This document shows, piece by piece, positions 24,371-33,949 of a stretch of 64,000 bases of DNA. The translations under genes were made by a program, and so were the position numbers. Each line of letters begins with the position of its first letter. Position 1 is the stretch's first letter. The DNA lies in IMG/VR virus record IMGVR_UViG_3300047496_000334, positions 1-64,000 of that record. One strand, written 5' to 3'. The notes under the pieces are model-generated. The model ran no database searches, was not told the DNA's origin, and worked only from the letters and a program-made list of their open reading frames with translations. Source of the stretch: a virus.

Positions 24371-26398
24371 TTACGGGCGTCTTCCAGATCCGGTTCCAAT
24401 CCATAAAAACTCTCCCAGCCTCCAAAAGCTTCCCGAATCACTGCTGCTCATGCTGATTTGGGCAAATCGCCCGCGTCCACGCACAATAATATATTCAGTC
24501 GTTCCGGCTATCCATGTAAAAGTCTTGGAAAACAGAGGAGTATCGTCAGGATAGTTTACCATATTAACTGTTATCTGTATAGAGGCTCCGGTCGTAGCCA
24601 CAAAGTCAGGAATCATGCGCTCAAGAAAGATGATAACCAGACCTTCCGCCAGCTTAAAAAAACCGGTCGTTATAGATGATGTCATGGGCGAGCCATCAGC
24701 ATCATTGGTGTTTTCATGCTGCTGAATCAGAGCATTGCCGTCAACCCCGATGGGATTATTGGACAATACGTCATTCTGGTCAAACCACGCAGTCCTTATC
24801 AACGTTCCATAATCCCACGCGCTATCCACCTGATTGAATTTGATATAAGAATCTATTTCCCCGCTTCCCGATAAAGAAACAAAGAAGTAAAAGAATTCAT
24901 TAAAGTGGCTATTGGGGGCAAGTAAAAACTTATCCTGTTCGGAAAAATTTGCATTCTGGAAAAAGAAATCCCATACGGCGCAGGATAACGGGGAAACAGC
25001 AGCGCCATTAAATAAATAAAACTGGTTAATTGAGCACCAGTAGACAACGCCGCCAAGCACACCAGCCGACCGCATGGAAATAAGGCCGCACCCCTGCGCT
25101 ATTTCATTAAATCCATAAACAAGCGGAAATCCGATATACTGCTGCAGCCATACACCAAGATCAGTCCAGTGCATTGCATATTGCGGACCTTGCAATGCGC
25201 CGACAATACGACTCCCCCTTGAAAGCCGGAACGTGCCAGCCTGATTGGTAGCTGTGGCTGTCCAGCTATTGAAATTAGCCACGTCGCACCAGCCGATAAG
25301 CATAGGGTCCTGTGCCATGGTATTGGGATCTATAATTCCATAGGCGATAATCTGCTGTTGGGCCATGGCAACAAAAATTCCGGTGGCTATGGCGGGAGCC
25401 CCAGATAAAATAACAGCTTGATTTTCAAAGAAGCCAGAAGCTGGATTCCATTCGTAAATAGATCCGCCAATGGGGCAGGCAATTAATATCTGGCCAAACT
25501 GGCCAAAAGTCCATTGTCGCAGTTGCGTTCCTATATTGGATGATGCTCCTATGCCGTAGGGGCCAAGGCCATACCCTCCCTCTCCCCATCCCATAGCTGG
25601 AGTGCTGGACACTGCTCCCGTCTGTAAGAGATATTGAATTCTTACATAGCCACCGTTTTCATATCCAATAGTAGTGGAGTTGGCGGCAACCACCTGAGAT
25701 ATGGTAAAAGTGCTGGAATTCAGCACAGACTGAACAATATAAGGTCCGCTTAATGTAATACCTGCAATTGTAGTGGAAACATAGACTGTATATATCGAAG
25801 TAGTTGCCGTATAGCCATGATTTGCAAGGGTAACGACAATTGTGCTTTGGCCGTTGTACGTATGAAATTGCGATGTCACGCCACCCGCTATCACATGCGA
25901 GGTAGCGGCAGATGCTGCAGTGATAGTGTAATGAGTGCCATCAATGACACTTTGCACCTGATAGAGTCCCTGCAGGACAATGCCACCAATAGCCACATCG
26001 GATGCAATATTTACCCAATCGCCAGATGACGGGCTGGTATTGGGGTCATAAACAATTATCGTCGCCTGGCCGCTATAAGTGGAGAAAGGCGCAGGATAAC
26101 CTAAATTATTAGTCGCATAAATAGGAGTAATATCGTAAATCGCGCCTTCATTCCAGACTTCTAAACGCTGCTCAGTACCTGCTGCTATATAGCCATCGCC
26201 GTTAAGGGATGCCCATGCGAATAATCCCCGGCAAGTTCCTATAAGGGCGGTGGATGAAAGACGTGACCACCCGCCTAATTTCTGAGCCATCTTTTGAAAA
26301 AAGCGTATAAGCTGCGATGATGAAAAGCCTGCCTCATTCAAGGTTTTTGATTTTTCCGCATTAACCCCTGGGAGCATATTTAACGGTGTTTGCGGCAT
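24371..26398 (-). CDS. Beta-propeller-like tail protein with FCCH-like modules
   Basis: 675 residues. The start, NMLPGVNAEKSKTLNEAGFS then LIRFFQKMAQKLGGWSRLS, is typical of a conserved podovirus tail protein group; a later region (PQYAMHWTDLGVWLQQYIGF, VVYWCSINQFYLF) suits blades of a propeller. In the middle ~120-230, at least two repeats of the kind GIVLQGLYQVQSVIDGTHYTI and GITLSGPYIVQSVLNSSTFTI match FCCH-like modules in phage tail proteins. It may be a tail hub/nozzle component. Confidence 0.6.
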   Translation of the reverse strand: MPQTPLNMLPGVNAEKSKTLNEAGFSSSQLIRFFQKMAQKLGGWSRLSSTALIGTCRGLFAWASLNGDGYIAAGTEQRLEVWNEGAIYDITPIYATNNLGYPAPFSTYSGQATIIVYDPNTSPSSGDWVNIASDVAIGGIVLQGLYQVQSVIDGTHYTITAASAATSHVIAGGVTSQFHTYNGQSTIVVTLANHGYTATTSIYTVYVSTTIAGITLSGPYIVQSVLNSSTFTISQVVAANSTTIGYENGGYVRIQYLLQTGAVSSTPAMGWGEGGYGLGPYGIGASSNIGTQLRQWTFGQFGQILIACPIGGSIYEWNPASGFFENQAVILSGAPAIATGIFVAMAQQQIIAYGIIDPNTMAQDPMLIGWCDVANFNSWTATATNQAGTFRLSRGSRIVGALQGPQYAMHWTDLGVWLQQYIGFPLVYGFNEIAQGCGLISMRSAGVLGGVVYWCSINQFYLFNGAAVSPLSCAVWDFFFQNANFSEQDKFLLAPNSHFNEFFYFFVSLSGSGEIDSYIKFNQVDSAWDYGTLIRTAWFDQNDVLSNNPIGVDGNALIQQHENTNDADGSPMTSSITTGFFKLAEGLVIIFLERMIPDFVATTGASIQITVNMVNYPDDTPLFSKTFTWIAGTTEYIIVRGRGRFAQISMSSSDSGSFWRLGEFLWIGTGSGRRP

Positions 26399-27153
26399 CA
26401 GGGTCTCGGAGGCTGACTCTCCGGTGCAGGAGAATAGTTGGACCAGTTCTGGCCTTGATTTTTCTGGCGTTGAATTTCACTGAGCACAGAAGCTTTAACT
26501 TTTTGATATTCCGTTTCCCACTTCGTCACGTCTGCGCCTGCAGGCGCCCCTTGTGGCAAATCAGCATCTTTCTGATACAGCATACCAAATACCATGCAGG
26601 CATTGAGAAACAGATCGGGATAGGTAGTGCCAAGGTAAGTAGTTGTATTGGTAGACGACATGGCAGGTGGACGCGTAATTCCTGTATATTCCAACACATA
26701 GTTAGCATTGGGAGTCGGGGCGACCAGAAGCGTATTCGTATTTAAAAGGCATCCATAAGTAGGTATGGCATTATACGTTGCGCCGCCCTGCTCAACGGGC
26801 CAGATAATGTCCATCACATCTTTAGAAATCATTTCCAGTCGATTGCGACTTCCGGATGAAGGCTGGGCACCGGCAGGAGTAATAACGTTTACCCCTTGCA
26901 CCACAACGAAGGTGTTTGCAGTAGGTAGCGCCATAGAACGACTGTTGGACTGCAGGGATGTGCTGGAATCTGTAGTGCGGTCGTAGAGGAAATCCAGTTC
27001 GCGGTAGATACGCTGCTCTGCCGCTTCAATAATGCGTGGGAGAATATTGTTGAAATTAGTATCATTAGATGGCGTGGCTGAAGCTGAGTTGGTAATTGTC
27101 ACTACCATCAGCTCACCCAGTGCAGTCGTTAAATCCGAATATGCTATGCTCAT
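26398..27153 (-). CDS. Head-tail adaptor, SU10-type
   Basis: 251 residues. Features of the phage adaptor family: N-terminal SDLTTALGELM, ILPRIIEAAEQRIYRELDFL, then beta strands and YPDLFLNACMVFGMLYQKD ... AGADVTKWETEYQKVKASVL. Such proteins connect portal and tail in SU10-like podoviruses. Its stop and the next start share a base (TGATG). Confidence 0.75.
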   Translation of the reverse strand: MSIAYSDLTTALGELMVVTITNSASATPSNDTNFNNILPRIIEAAEQRIYRELDFLYDRTTDSSTSLQSNSRSMALPTANTFVVVQGVNVITPAGAQPSSGSRNRLEMISKDVMDIIWPVEQGGATYNAIPTYGCLLNTNTLLVAPTPNANYVLEYTGITRPPAMSSTNTTTYLGTTYPDLFLNACMVFGMLYQKDADLPQGAPAGADVTKWETEYQKVKASVLSEIQRQKNQGQNWSNYSPAPESQPPRP

Positions 27154-27162
27154 TTTCTGTCC

Positions 27163-30120
27163 CTATGGCTCCAGCCATTCAAGTGTATATCCTTCGAGGG
27201 TAATTGTATCTGTTCCCGATGCCAGCACCCCATCAATGTTGAAATACATTGCCTGCGTTGAAGTATTATAGCTCGTTGTAACGTTTGCAGCACCAGAATT
27301 ACTAAAGCCAGAATTAGGCGATCCGGCCCCCACCTGAGAACTTACTGAATTTCTATTGCTTATTTGCTGCTGGAATCTCCCGCTGGCAATGGCAGTTACG
27401 GTAGTCCCAAGGAATAAGCTGCCCTGTCCGGCACCTGAAACATTGCCAAAGCGTATATTAATGGTTTTATTATCTGCATTATTGGTTACCGTCCATATGC
27501 TGGTCAGTCGCAATGATCCATTGGCAGATAATAATGCAGCGGGAATAGTAACGTTGGCAAGAGATACTTCGGCAGTAGTTCCTGTAAGGCTATTGCTCAC
27601 ATAGTTTTGCGCAATAACCGCTTCTCCGGTTGCTGGCTTCCATAAAGAGCCGTTAGAGATAAGAAGTACTCCGGAAGTGCCGAGATCTGTAGCATAGTAG
27701 ATTTGCGCATTGGAAGCAGAAGGCTTGGCGGCAAATGTGCCGCTGGGCACCAATCCGCTTTTTTGTGAAGTCCATAACGGACTTGCCGCTGTTCCTGTAT
27801 TAATATATTTTATGCCAGCATTGCTATCAGTGTATTCACTCCCGGTTCCAGCCTTAAGATATCCTGTGCCGTAGGAGCCGCTCGATGGAGCGCCGCTGCC
27901 CGTTATTTTATACACCCCCCCGGAAATAAGCGTCCCGCCTGAAATGCTGCCACTCATTGCCCCTGAGTTGGAAACTGTAATTGTTTCAGTCCCTGCTCCC
28001 ACTACAGACCCGGCAAAAGTAGTGTTATTGGCATCAGCCCCAAATTGCTGGATAGTAATAATAGCTCCGGAATTTGAAGCGGTCATGCCGGTAGAAGTCA
28101 CCATCGAATCAGAATTTATCGCAGCAACCAATGCAGCAGCCATATTTGCCGTAGTTGCCCCGGATGTAACCGTTGAAGTTATTGTGCGTGGGTAATTATA
28201 GGTATAGGATAGCACCGGATTGCTGATAATCAATTTCAGCACGTCATTATTAGTTGCTGTGCCGCCAATAGTGACTGTGATGCTTCCCGGCGTTATATTC
28301 ACATCAGAGTCCCAGACATCCAGTTCACAGGTGGATGGTATGACGCCGGACGTAATGGAATTATATGTCAGCTCAATAGACCCCTTTACCCTTCCATAGC
28401 CAACGCCAGATCCGAAAGTCGCTATTTTATTTATTACCGAAAATACGCTTCCATAACCAGCATCACGATTGCTTGCGGGGATGTCAATGTCATAGCAACT
28501 TACGTAAGCAAGCGAAATAGCAGGGGCTCCAATACTTGAAACATGGCTTGCATCTCCACCGCTGCCTGCAGAAAGCATACTGAAACTTAGTCGTATATTC
28601 TCGCTTACAGTTGTAAGAATACTGCCTATAGCAATCGCCGCAGGCCCCTGAGATCCTAAATTCGACAAACTATGAAAAAATATAGTGCCACGCAAATCTA
28701 TTAACGAACTTGCGTCAATTAACATCGCCGAAGACGCGCCCGTTGGCGTATCTATAATTACCTGGGGGCAGTGAATATTTGAGCTATTTTCCATATACAC
28801 CCCGGCCTCACATTGCACCGGATTAAGCTTGGTAATATGAAGATCAGAGCAAAAGTTAAATATGAATCCATAAAAAGCCAACTGAACCTCAAACTCACCC
28901 AATTTTCCATTCAATCCGTAAAATTGGCAATTAAATGTCGGGCCATAGGTAGAGTCAAAACTGCGCGCTGACTGAACGATATTTACATGATCAATAATAT
29001 AATCGGAAATGACGCTGCCATACCCCATAAGGTAGGTTTTTCCTCCAGAGACAGTCCAGTCAGCCACCCATGTATTGGAAATAGAAGCCCCGGATCCAGT
29101 TCCGCCTGTAACACTAATATTCCCATTAGCGTCAAAGACCGAGAACCCATTGGCCGCTGTCCATTGGTATGCCTGGAGAACCGGAGGAAGCGCATAAGCC
29201 CCAGCGACAGTTAGGTTTATTCCTGTTATCGTCCCGCTTCCATTAACACTTGCTACTGTTGCAGTGGCAGCTACATAGGGTGCAACTGATGGCCGGCTAA
29301 ACGTCAGAACGTCATTCACTGAGTACCCAGTTCCTCCGCTCGTAATTCCAAGTGCTGCCATGGTCCAGTTCTTGCCCACCGCCATGCCTGAACCCCGATC
29401 ACTACCATTGCTGTTGCAGATAATATTAAGTCTTCGAGCGTGCGAACGGGGGACGAGAATGACAGTGGGCTGGTAAAGATTTGCCAATGCTTTGGTAGTT
29501 GTGTCTCCAGTGTAAAAGCCAGTAACCGTTCCGCTCGAACCGGTGCGGACCCAAAAACCATCCATAACCATATTGACATATTCAGGAATGATAACAGGAC
29601 AGGAAACCGGATAAGAACCACGTGGGAAATAGGCATTGACCGAAGCGCGTTGAATCAATCCGTCCGTACCGCTCCCTGCTTTCATAGTTAACGCGACAAG
29701 CTGGCAGTATAAAAGAAACTGCTGGACGGAAGTGGTTACATCCGAAGACGTGATTTTACTTATATTCGCCCATGTAAAATAGTTTATGGAATCTGTATAA
29801 GTCGGATAACTTGGAAAAACATTTGCAGGCAAAACATTTGTACCGCTATTGCCAACAACATTCTGGGCATTTACAGACGGAACCTGTGGGTAGTATTGCG
29901 AGCCATTGTAAGCCAATATCTGACCGGTCAATGGAACAGTTGACGACACAGGGATATTCTGTATAGCAGTAGCATTGCCGGAGGTATTGGCAATGCTGGC
30001 GCCAAGTGCATTAATATCATTAAATGCTGCTAAAAAATTATTACGTATGACGCTGGATGAAACCGGATTACCGGGCAACGGGACGTTTGGATTTATAGTG
30101 CTGGTACTCACGGTTCCCAC
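27163..30120 (-). CDS. Large tail spike/fibre with beta-helix-like region
   Basis: 985 residues. N-terminal anchor (NVPLPGNPVSSSVIRNNFLA), a Gly/Ser-rich pectate-lyase-like middle (STYGPTFNCQFYGLNGKLGEFEV ... AFYGFIFNFCSDLHITKLNP: short strands with Asn/Asp turns), an inserted GTGYSVNDVLTFSRP-type repeat and a C-terminal domain ending EGYTLEWLEP. This is the usual form of a podovirus spike that recognises or degrades surface polysaccharide. No catalytic residues can be assigned. Confidence 0.7.
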   Translation of the reverse strand: MGTVSTSTINPNVPLPGNPVSSSVIRNNFLAAFNDINALGASIANTSGNATAIQNIPVSSTVPLTGQILAYNGSQYYPQVPSVNAQNVVGNSGTNVLPANVFPSYPTYTDSINYFTWANISKITSSDVTTSVQQFLLYCQLVALTMKAGSGTDGLIQRASVNAYFPRGSYPVSCPVIIPEYVNMVMDGFWVRTGSSGTVTGFYTGDTTTKALANLYQPTVILVPRSHARRLNIICNSNGSDRGSGMAVGKNWTMAALGITSGGTGYSVNDVLTFSRPSVAPYVAATATVASVNGSGTITGINLTVAGAYALPPVLQAYQWTAANGFSVFDANGNISVTGGTGSGASISNTWVADWTVSGGKTYLMGYGSVISDYIIDHVNIVQSARSFDSTYGPTFNCQFYGLNGKLGEFEVQLAFYGFIFNFCSDLHITKLNPVQCEAGVYMENSSNIHCPQVIIDTPTGASSAMLIDASSLIDLRGTIFFHSLSNLGSQGPAAIAIGSILTTVSENIRLSFSMLSAGSGGDASHVSSIGAPAISLAYVSCYDIDIPASNRDAGYGSVFSVINKIATFGSGVGYGRVKGSIELTYNSITSGVIPSTCELDVWDSDVNITPGSITVTIGGTATNNDVLKLIISNPVLSYTYNYPRTITSTVTSGATTANMAAALVAAINSDSMVTSTGMTASNSGAIITIQQFGADANNTTFAGSVVGAGTETITVSNSGAMSGSISGGTLISGGVYKITGSGAPSSGSYGTGYLKAGTGSEYTDSNAGIKYINTGTAASPLWTSQKSGLVPSGTFAAKPSASNAQIYYATDLGTSGVLLISNGSLWKPATGEAVIAQNYVSNSLTGTTAEVSLANVTIPAALLSANGSLRLTSIWTVTNNADNKTINIRFGNVSGAGQGSLFLGTTVTAIASGRFQQQISNRNSVSSQVGAGSPNSGFSNSGAANVTTSYNTSTQAMYFNIDGVLASGTDTITLEGYTLEWLEP

Positions 30121-30449
30121 TCCGCATCACCCTCATCCCAATAAAGTCCTGGCTGATTATAAACCGGAGTAGGTCCGCCCGCGTTTTCTTCAATGGCAAA
30201 GGGTTCCACACGAGGATCTAAAACCGGCACCGGGTCGGGAGGCAGCTTAACAGGGCGATAGCCCTCATACGGTTTATCCATGCAAGGCGGGCATACGCGG
30301 AAGCGCGTATTGGTCAGGGTATCGCCACGATACTCATATTGATATTGAAGCTTGCTGAGCTCCCATTGCTGAGTACAGCGATCACATGAGCCATGGGCTC
30401 TGCCCGCATATGGATCGGGCGAATAGGAACCGTGATAGCGCCATGCCAT
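30108..30449 (-). CDS. Small zinc-binding virion-cluster protein
   Basis: 113 residues with CDRCTQQWELSKLQYQYEYRG then VCPPCMDKP, i.e. two CxxC pairs about 28 residues apart, and a Pro-rich C-terminus. Proteins of this kind, with a WELSxLxxQYEYRG-like block, occur in podovirus tail clusters. The 3' end overlaps the spike gene by 13 nt. Confidence 0.65.
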   Translation of the reverse strand: MAWRYHGSYSPDPYAGRAHGSCDRCTQQWELSKLQYQYEYRGDTLTNTRFRVCPPCMDKPYEGYRPVKLPPDPVPVLDPRVEPFAIEENAGGPTPVYNQPGLYWDEGDAEWEP

Positions 30450-30450
30450 G

Positions 30451-31650
30451 CTATCCTCCTATATTCCAAAATGGGCTCAAATTTGGCGCCAAAAAAACTT
30501 CTGCGCGCTCTCTGTTCTCTTCAATGAAGTTGTCCCACGCTTCTTTAGCCAGTGGCTGCAATACTGGCAACATCGCTTTAGCATATTTTACTGCAAGTCT
30601 TGCTGCCATACGCGCGCATATTGCATCCAATGCAAGAAAATGGATATCAGGTATCTCCCCCATACCAACACCCGCATTCTGAATGCGGCGCATCAGATAA
30701 GTGCAAAGCACGTATGGCCCATTGCCATCGGGGACCTGATAAAGTGTGACCGTAGGATTCACATTGCGCATGAATAAATATTGCGAGGGGATGGTCTGTG
30801 TAAACTTGTCGGGAAACTGCGCATAGTCCGTTCGGCCAATCGGCGTCAATATCCTGTCAATGGGATCTACGCTGTAAGACTGCGCCTGCACTTGCAAAAG
30901 GCCGCCATTCTCAGATGCAAAGGTGCTGGACGATGCCGGAGTATAGGTTTGTATGGTAAAATTATTAAGATCTATAACACTAGTAATATTATATGCGCCA
31001 TAAAGTGTCAGACCATCTACCGATGTTGTGGCGCCGACATTAAATATCTGTCCTGCAGCATAGCCATGGTTATTGAGTGTAACCAGTACACTTGAGCTTG
31101 CAGAGGTGGTCGTAAATACGGCAAGCGTGCCACCGCCTGTTACGCCATAAGTCGCATTTCCTGAGGCCTGAAAAGTGAATGTATTGGCATTGTAGACATC
31201 AATGACCTGATAATATCCAAACAGTAAAAGCCCATCTATATAGACAGGAGTGACGATCTGGAACCAGTATCCCGGTAAGAGGCCACTGCTGCTTATTACA
31301 GCAGTGATAATATTGCTGCCTGCGGTTGTGGTAAAATAAGGAGCAACATTAAACTGATTGGAAAGCTGAAAGGTGCGGATATATGTGTCCAGCATGGTCA
31401 CGGTATCGGTCGGGAGATTATAGACTGACACACCTTGCTGAAGCGGTATAAGAGTTGGCGTGGAATCCACTTTCCACAAAAGAGGAACGTCCGAACCCCA
31501 TGATGCCATTTCAAGGTTGAGCGAGCGGCGACCGGATATAATATGTTCACCCGTCAGCGCAGGTGGGCGAAGTTCAATTCGGTCAAAACTTTCAATGAGG
31601 ATATCCGCATTAGAAAGAAAGTAATTGCTGGATCCACTGGTGCTTGCCAT
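30451..31650 (-). CDS. Virion protein with adaptor-like end and FCCH-like modules
   Basis: 399 residues. N-terminal LIESFDRIELRPPALTGEHI; the middle contains paired repeats YIDGLLLFGYYQVIDVYNAN and VDGLTLYGAYNITSVIDLNN, FCCH-like as in the propeller-like protein; the C-terminus DAICARMAARLAVKYAKAML ... FIEENRERAEVF resembles the helical end of podovirus adaptors/connector proteins. A head-tail or tail tube component is likely. Confidence 0.6.
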   Translation of the reverse strand: MASTSGSSNYFLSNADILIESFDRIELRPPALTGEHIISGRRSLNLEMASWGSDVPLLWKVDSTPTLIPLQQGVSVYNLPTDTVTMLDTYIRTFQLSNQFNVAPYFTTTAGSNIITAVISSSGLLPGYWFQIVTPVYIDGLLLFGYYQVIDVYNANTFTFQASGNATYGVTGGGTLAVFTTTSASSSVLVTLNNHGYAAGQIFNVGATTSVDGLTLYGAYNITSVIDLNNFTIQTYTPASSSTFASENGGLLQVQAQSYSVDPIDRILTPIGRTDYAQFPDKFTQTIPSQYLFMRNVNPTVTLYQVPDGNGPYVLCTYLMRRIQNAGVGMGEIPDIHFLALDAICARMAARLAVKYAKAMLPVLQPLAKEAWDNFIEENRERAEVFLAPNLSPFWNIGG

Positions 31651-31691
31651 TGCGCTCTCTCAGTTTGCGGCCTCGCCGCCGAGGCGCAATG

Positions 31692-32000
31692 TTATTTTTT
31701 CCATTTAGCTGCATTGGCAGCAAAATTGGCTTCCTTGCCCAGAGTGCCGCCAGCATCTTTCTTTTCTTCAGCATATTCATGCACAGTCTTGCCAGCCGCC
31801 TTCGCCTTCGCGGTAAACTTGCCTTTATTCTCCGGCTTAATATGAATACTTCCGCCACGCGCCTTTTTATCTAGCCTGTGCTTAGGCTTTTCGCCATGAA
31901 CCTTGCCGCCTTTTTTCTTTTTCTGTGGCGGTTTTTTATCGGCATCAATACCTTCATCGTCAGGCTCACTGCTACCGATATCATCAGGTTCATCGGCCAT
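31692..32000 (-). CDS. Basic KGG-motif protein
   Basis: Start ATG 32000 (one base after the upstream stop; TTG 32021 is the longer alternative) gives 102 residues. Acidic N-terminus (ADEPDDIGSSEPDDEG), then a Lys-rich body with KKKKGGKVHGEKPKHRLDKKARGG. The block KHRLDKxARGG is shared with the gene upstream at 32002. Probably a virion or DNA-associated protein. Confidence 0.5.
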   Translation of the reverse strand: MADEPDDIGSSEPDDEGIDADKKPPQKKKKGGKVHGEKPKHRLDKKARGGSIHIKPENKGKFTAKAKAAGKTVHEYAEEKKDAGGTLGKEANFAANAAKWKK

Positions 32001-32001
32001 G

Positions 32002-32298
32002 TTAATCGTTCTGTTTGCCAATCTTTTGCTTTTCGCTAAAACCGCTGCGCATTTTCGTTGGAGCTGCGCCAGAAAGAGGATGGCTGGGCGAAGTTACCTT
32101 GCCACCGCGCGCACGCTTATCAAGACGATGTTTTGCAGCGCCGCCATGAGCGTGATGAGCTTTTTTTACTTTGCCACCTTTTTTTAGCGGTTCATCAGGA
32201 GTTTCGCCATCTTCACCGGTATCAATTTTTTTCTTATCTTCTTTTTCTTCATGATAATCATGTTCTTCTACTTTTCCGCCCTTTTTGCACGCTTTCAT
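32002..32298 (-). CDS. Basic KGG-motif protein, paralogue
   Basis: 98 residues beginning MKACKKGGKVEEHDYHEEKE; later PLKKGGKVKKAHHAHGG and AAKHRLDKRARGGKVTSP. The shared KxGGxV and RLDKxARGG blocks make it a paralogue of the 31692 gene and of the first half of the 41726 gene. Lys/His/Gly-rich, strongly basic. Likely a minor virion protein. Confidence 0.5.
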   Translation of the reverse strand: MKACKKGGKVEEHDYHEEKEDKKKIDTGEDGETPDEPLKKGGKVKKAHHAHGGAAKHRLDKRARGGKVTSPSHPLSGAAPTKMRSGFSEKQKIGKQND

Positions 32299-32369
32299 CG
32301 CAATTCTCCTTAAGAATTATAGACTAAATAATATGCTATTTTAACACTGTTTCCCGCTATTTGCATTAT

Positions 32370-32867
32370 CTAATTTATGCCGCCAAAGCTTGGCATATTA
32401 GCCATTTTTCCCACCCAACCCGCACTTGCACTGCGATTGACAGTTAAAACAGGGATGCCATGGGCCTGCAAATGGTTATTAACTTCCTCGAAAAATTTCG
32501 GCTCCATTTCTGAGGTTTTTATCTTTCCCAAAGCTACCATCTGATGGGCTATTCTGGCCGATTTAGCCAGCGTATCGGGGTAGGTTATTATCACAGTAGG
32601 AGTCTTGCCGGACTGCATAATCTTTAGCGGAACATGGGGGAGGCAGGAAAGCGACAAAAATATTTCACCGTCCTTATTTTCTTCCGGACCGATAGAAACA
32701 TGCGTCATAACAAATTCAGAATTTTCCAGCACTTCAGGAAATTTTAATTGTATATACAATGACCCAATTTCGCAGTCTGCCGGAATACGACAGTACCCCT
32801 CATATTCCACCTCATTGTCGGATTGAGAGGAAGGCCTGGCGCTGTGAATTGATGCAAATGCCTTCAT
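32370..32867 (-). CDS. Hypothetical protein, structural cluster
   Basis: 165 residues of mixed alpha/beta character: YCRIPADCEIGSLYIQLKFP, then a strand-rich middle (IFLSLSCLPHVPLKIMQSG) and a helical ending. Coupled to the Tad2-like gene upstream by an ATGA overlap. No family recognised. Confidence 0.55.
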   Translation of the reverse strand: MKAFASIHSARPSSQSDNEVEYEGYCRIPADCEIGSLYIQLKFPEVLENSEFVMTHVSIGPEENKDGEIFLSLSCLPHVPLKIMQSGKTPTVIITYPDTLAKSARIAHQMVALGKIKTSEMEPKFFEEVNNHLQAHGIPVLTVNRSASAGWVGKMANMPSFGGIN

Positions 32868-33058
32868 AATACCACTTCCCAGTCTTCTGCAAAAATATCA
32901 TTATGCATAGGATGGTAATGCTGCGAGGCATGATCCCGTGATTGCCAGAGCAAATCTCCATTGCCAAAGCTTACGCACGCATGATTTTCGTGCCATATTT
33001 TTCGCCTGACACTTTCGCCTTCATTTTTCGCTATAACCATAGATTCAAGAAAGTTCAT
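32864..33058 (-). CDS. DUF2829/Tad2-like small protein
   Basis: 64 residues with the DUF2829 outline: MNFLESMVIAKNEGESVRRKIW at the start and NDIFAEDWEVV at the end, the latter with the xDxxAxDWxVV signature. DUF2829/Tad2 proteins include Thoeris anti-defence proteins that sponge the signalling cyclic ADPR isomer; the middle here is short (length is at the low end of the family). Overlaps the following gene (ATGA). Confidence 0.65.
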   Translation of the reverse strand: MNFLESMVIAKNEGESVRRKIWHENHACVSFGNGDLLWQSRDHASQHYHPMHNDIFAEDWEVVL

Positions 33059-33061
33059 TGT

Positions 33062-33487
33062 TCAGCTCAAGGTCAAAATTGAGGCGGTTGTGATAGACGG
33101 AGTTACCCCGCTTGACACGGCGATGGTCGGAGATATGGAGCCTGCAAAGAATAAAAGTCCGTTACCGCTGGAAACTGCTCCAATTCCAGCATAGGCCTCT
33201 GTTTCGCTTCCGCCGGTAGCAGCAGGAAAGTTGATATTGGCCACTGGAATAGCTGTGTTGGTGCTGACAGTCCATCCGCCCGCTGAGCGCGCCACTGCTT
33301 GCCGGGAATAGCTTACATACTGAGCTTCGCTTGTGCTCTGAGTCCCCGAAGTAGGATCTGCTGTATGCAGGGAAATATAAAGATTGGTAATGGGAGCCGC
33401 AGCATTTTGCGCCACGCCTGCTATTGCAGTTCCTTCAAATATCAAATTAAGTATATCATTAGCAAAAGTAGTGTTAGTGCCGGTCAT
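33062..33487 (-). CDS. Conserved virion beta protein
   Basis: 141 residues: LILIFEGTAIAG-type start, NLYISLHTADPTSGTQSTSE in the middle and INFPAATGGSETEAYAGIGA, ending in Gly/Ser-rich strands. This block order is widespread in tail-associated or decoration proteins of phages. A structural role is likely; site in the virion not determined. Confidence 0.6.
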   Translation of the reverse strand: MTGTNTTFANDILNLIFEGTAIAGVAQNAAAPITNLYISLHTADPTSGTQSTSEAQYVSYSRQAVARSAGGWTVSTNTAIPVANINFPAATGGSETEAYAGIGAVSSGNGLLFFAGSISPTIAVSSGVTPSITTASILTLS

Positions 33488-33497
33488 TTATTAGCAC

Positions 33498-33848
33498 CTA
33501 TGTTGGTCCGCCAGCACTGCCAGCCTGGATGGAAGTCATTTTTACAGATTCGGCTCCGGAAGTGCCAATAGAATTTACAAAAATTCTTGATGCAGACACA
33601 GGGAAAGTAAAGTTATCATTCTGGCTGGTCGTTGCGTTTACCAAATCACTATTATCATGCGGGAACCATGTGCAGGCTACAGCGCCAATATTGGTAATGT
33701 CATCGCCGGTATGCTGTATGGTGTAGTTAATATTCCCCGTTCCTACGACGCAAAACAAGCTGACATTAAATGGGCTGTGGAAGATGTCATAAACAACAGG
33801 AATACTGGCTCCTGAAGCAAGACTCATGCTTGTAATCTGAGGGCGCAT
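33498..33848 (-). CDS. Hypothetical virion-cluster protein
   Basis: 116 residues, beta-rich (SIPVVYDIFHSPFNVSLFCV ... NINYTIQHTGDDITN, FTFPVSASRIFVNS). Sits between fibre-like genes. No family recognised. Confidence 0.55.
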   Translation of the reverse strand: MRPQITSMSLASGASIPVVYDIFHSPFNVSLFCVVGTGNINYTIQHTGDDITNIGAVACTWFPHDNSDLVNATTSQNDNFTFPVSASRIFVNSIGTSGAESVKMTSIQAGSAGGPT

Positions 33849-33949
33849 TGCTTGTCTCTTTTAATAAATTATTTATCAATAATACAGCATTATATAAAGA
33901 ATGTCCAATATCACTATCCTGCTCAGTAAAGACATTTCAAACCCTTAAA

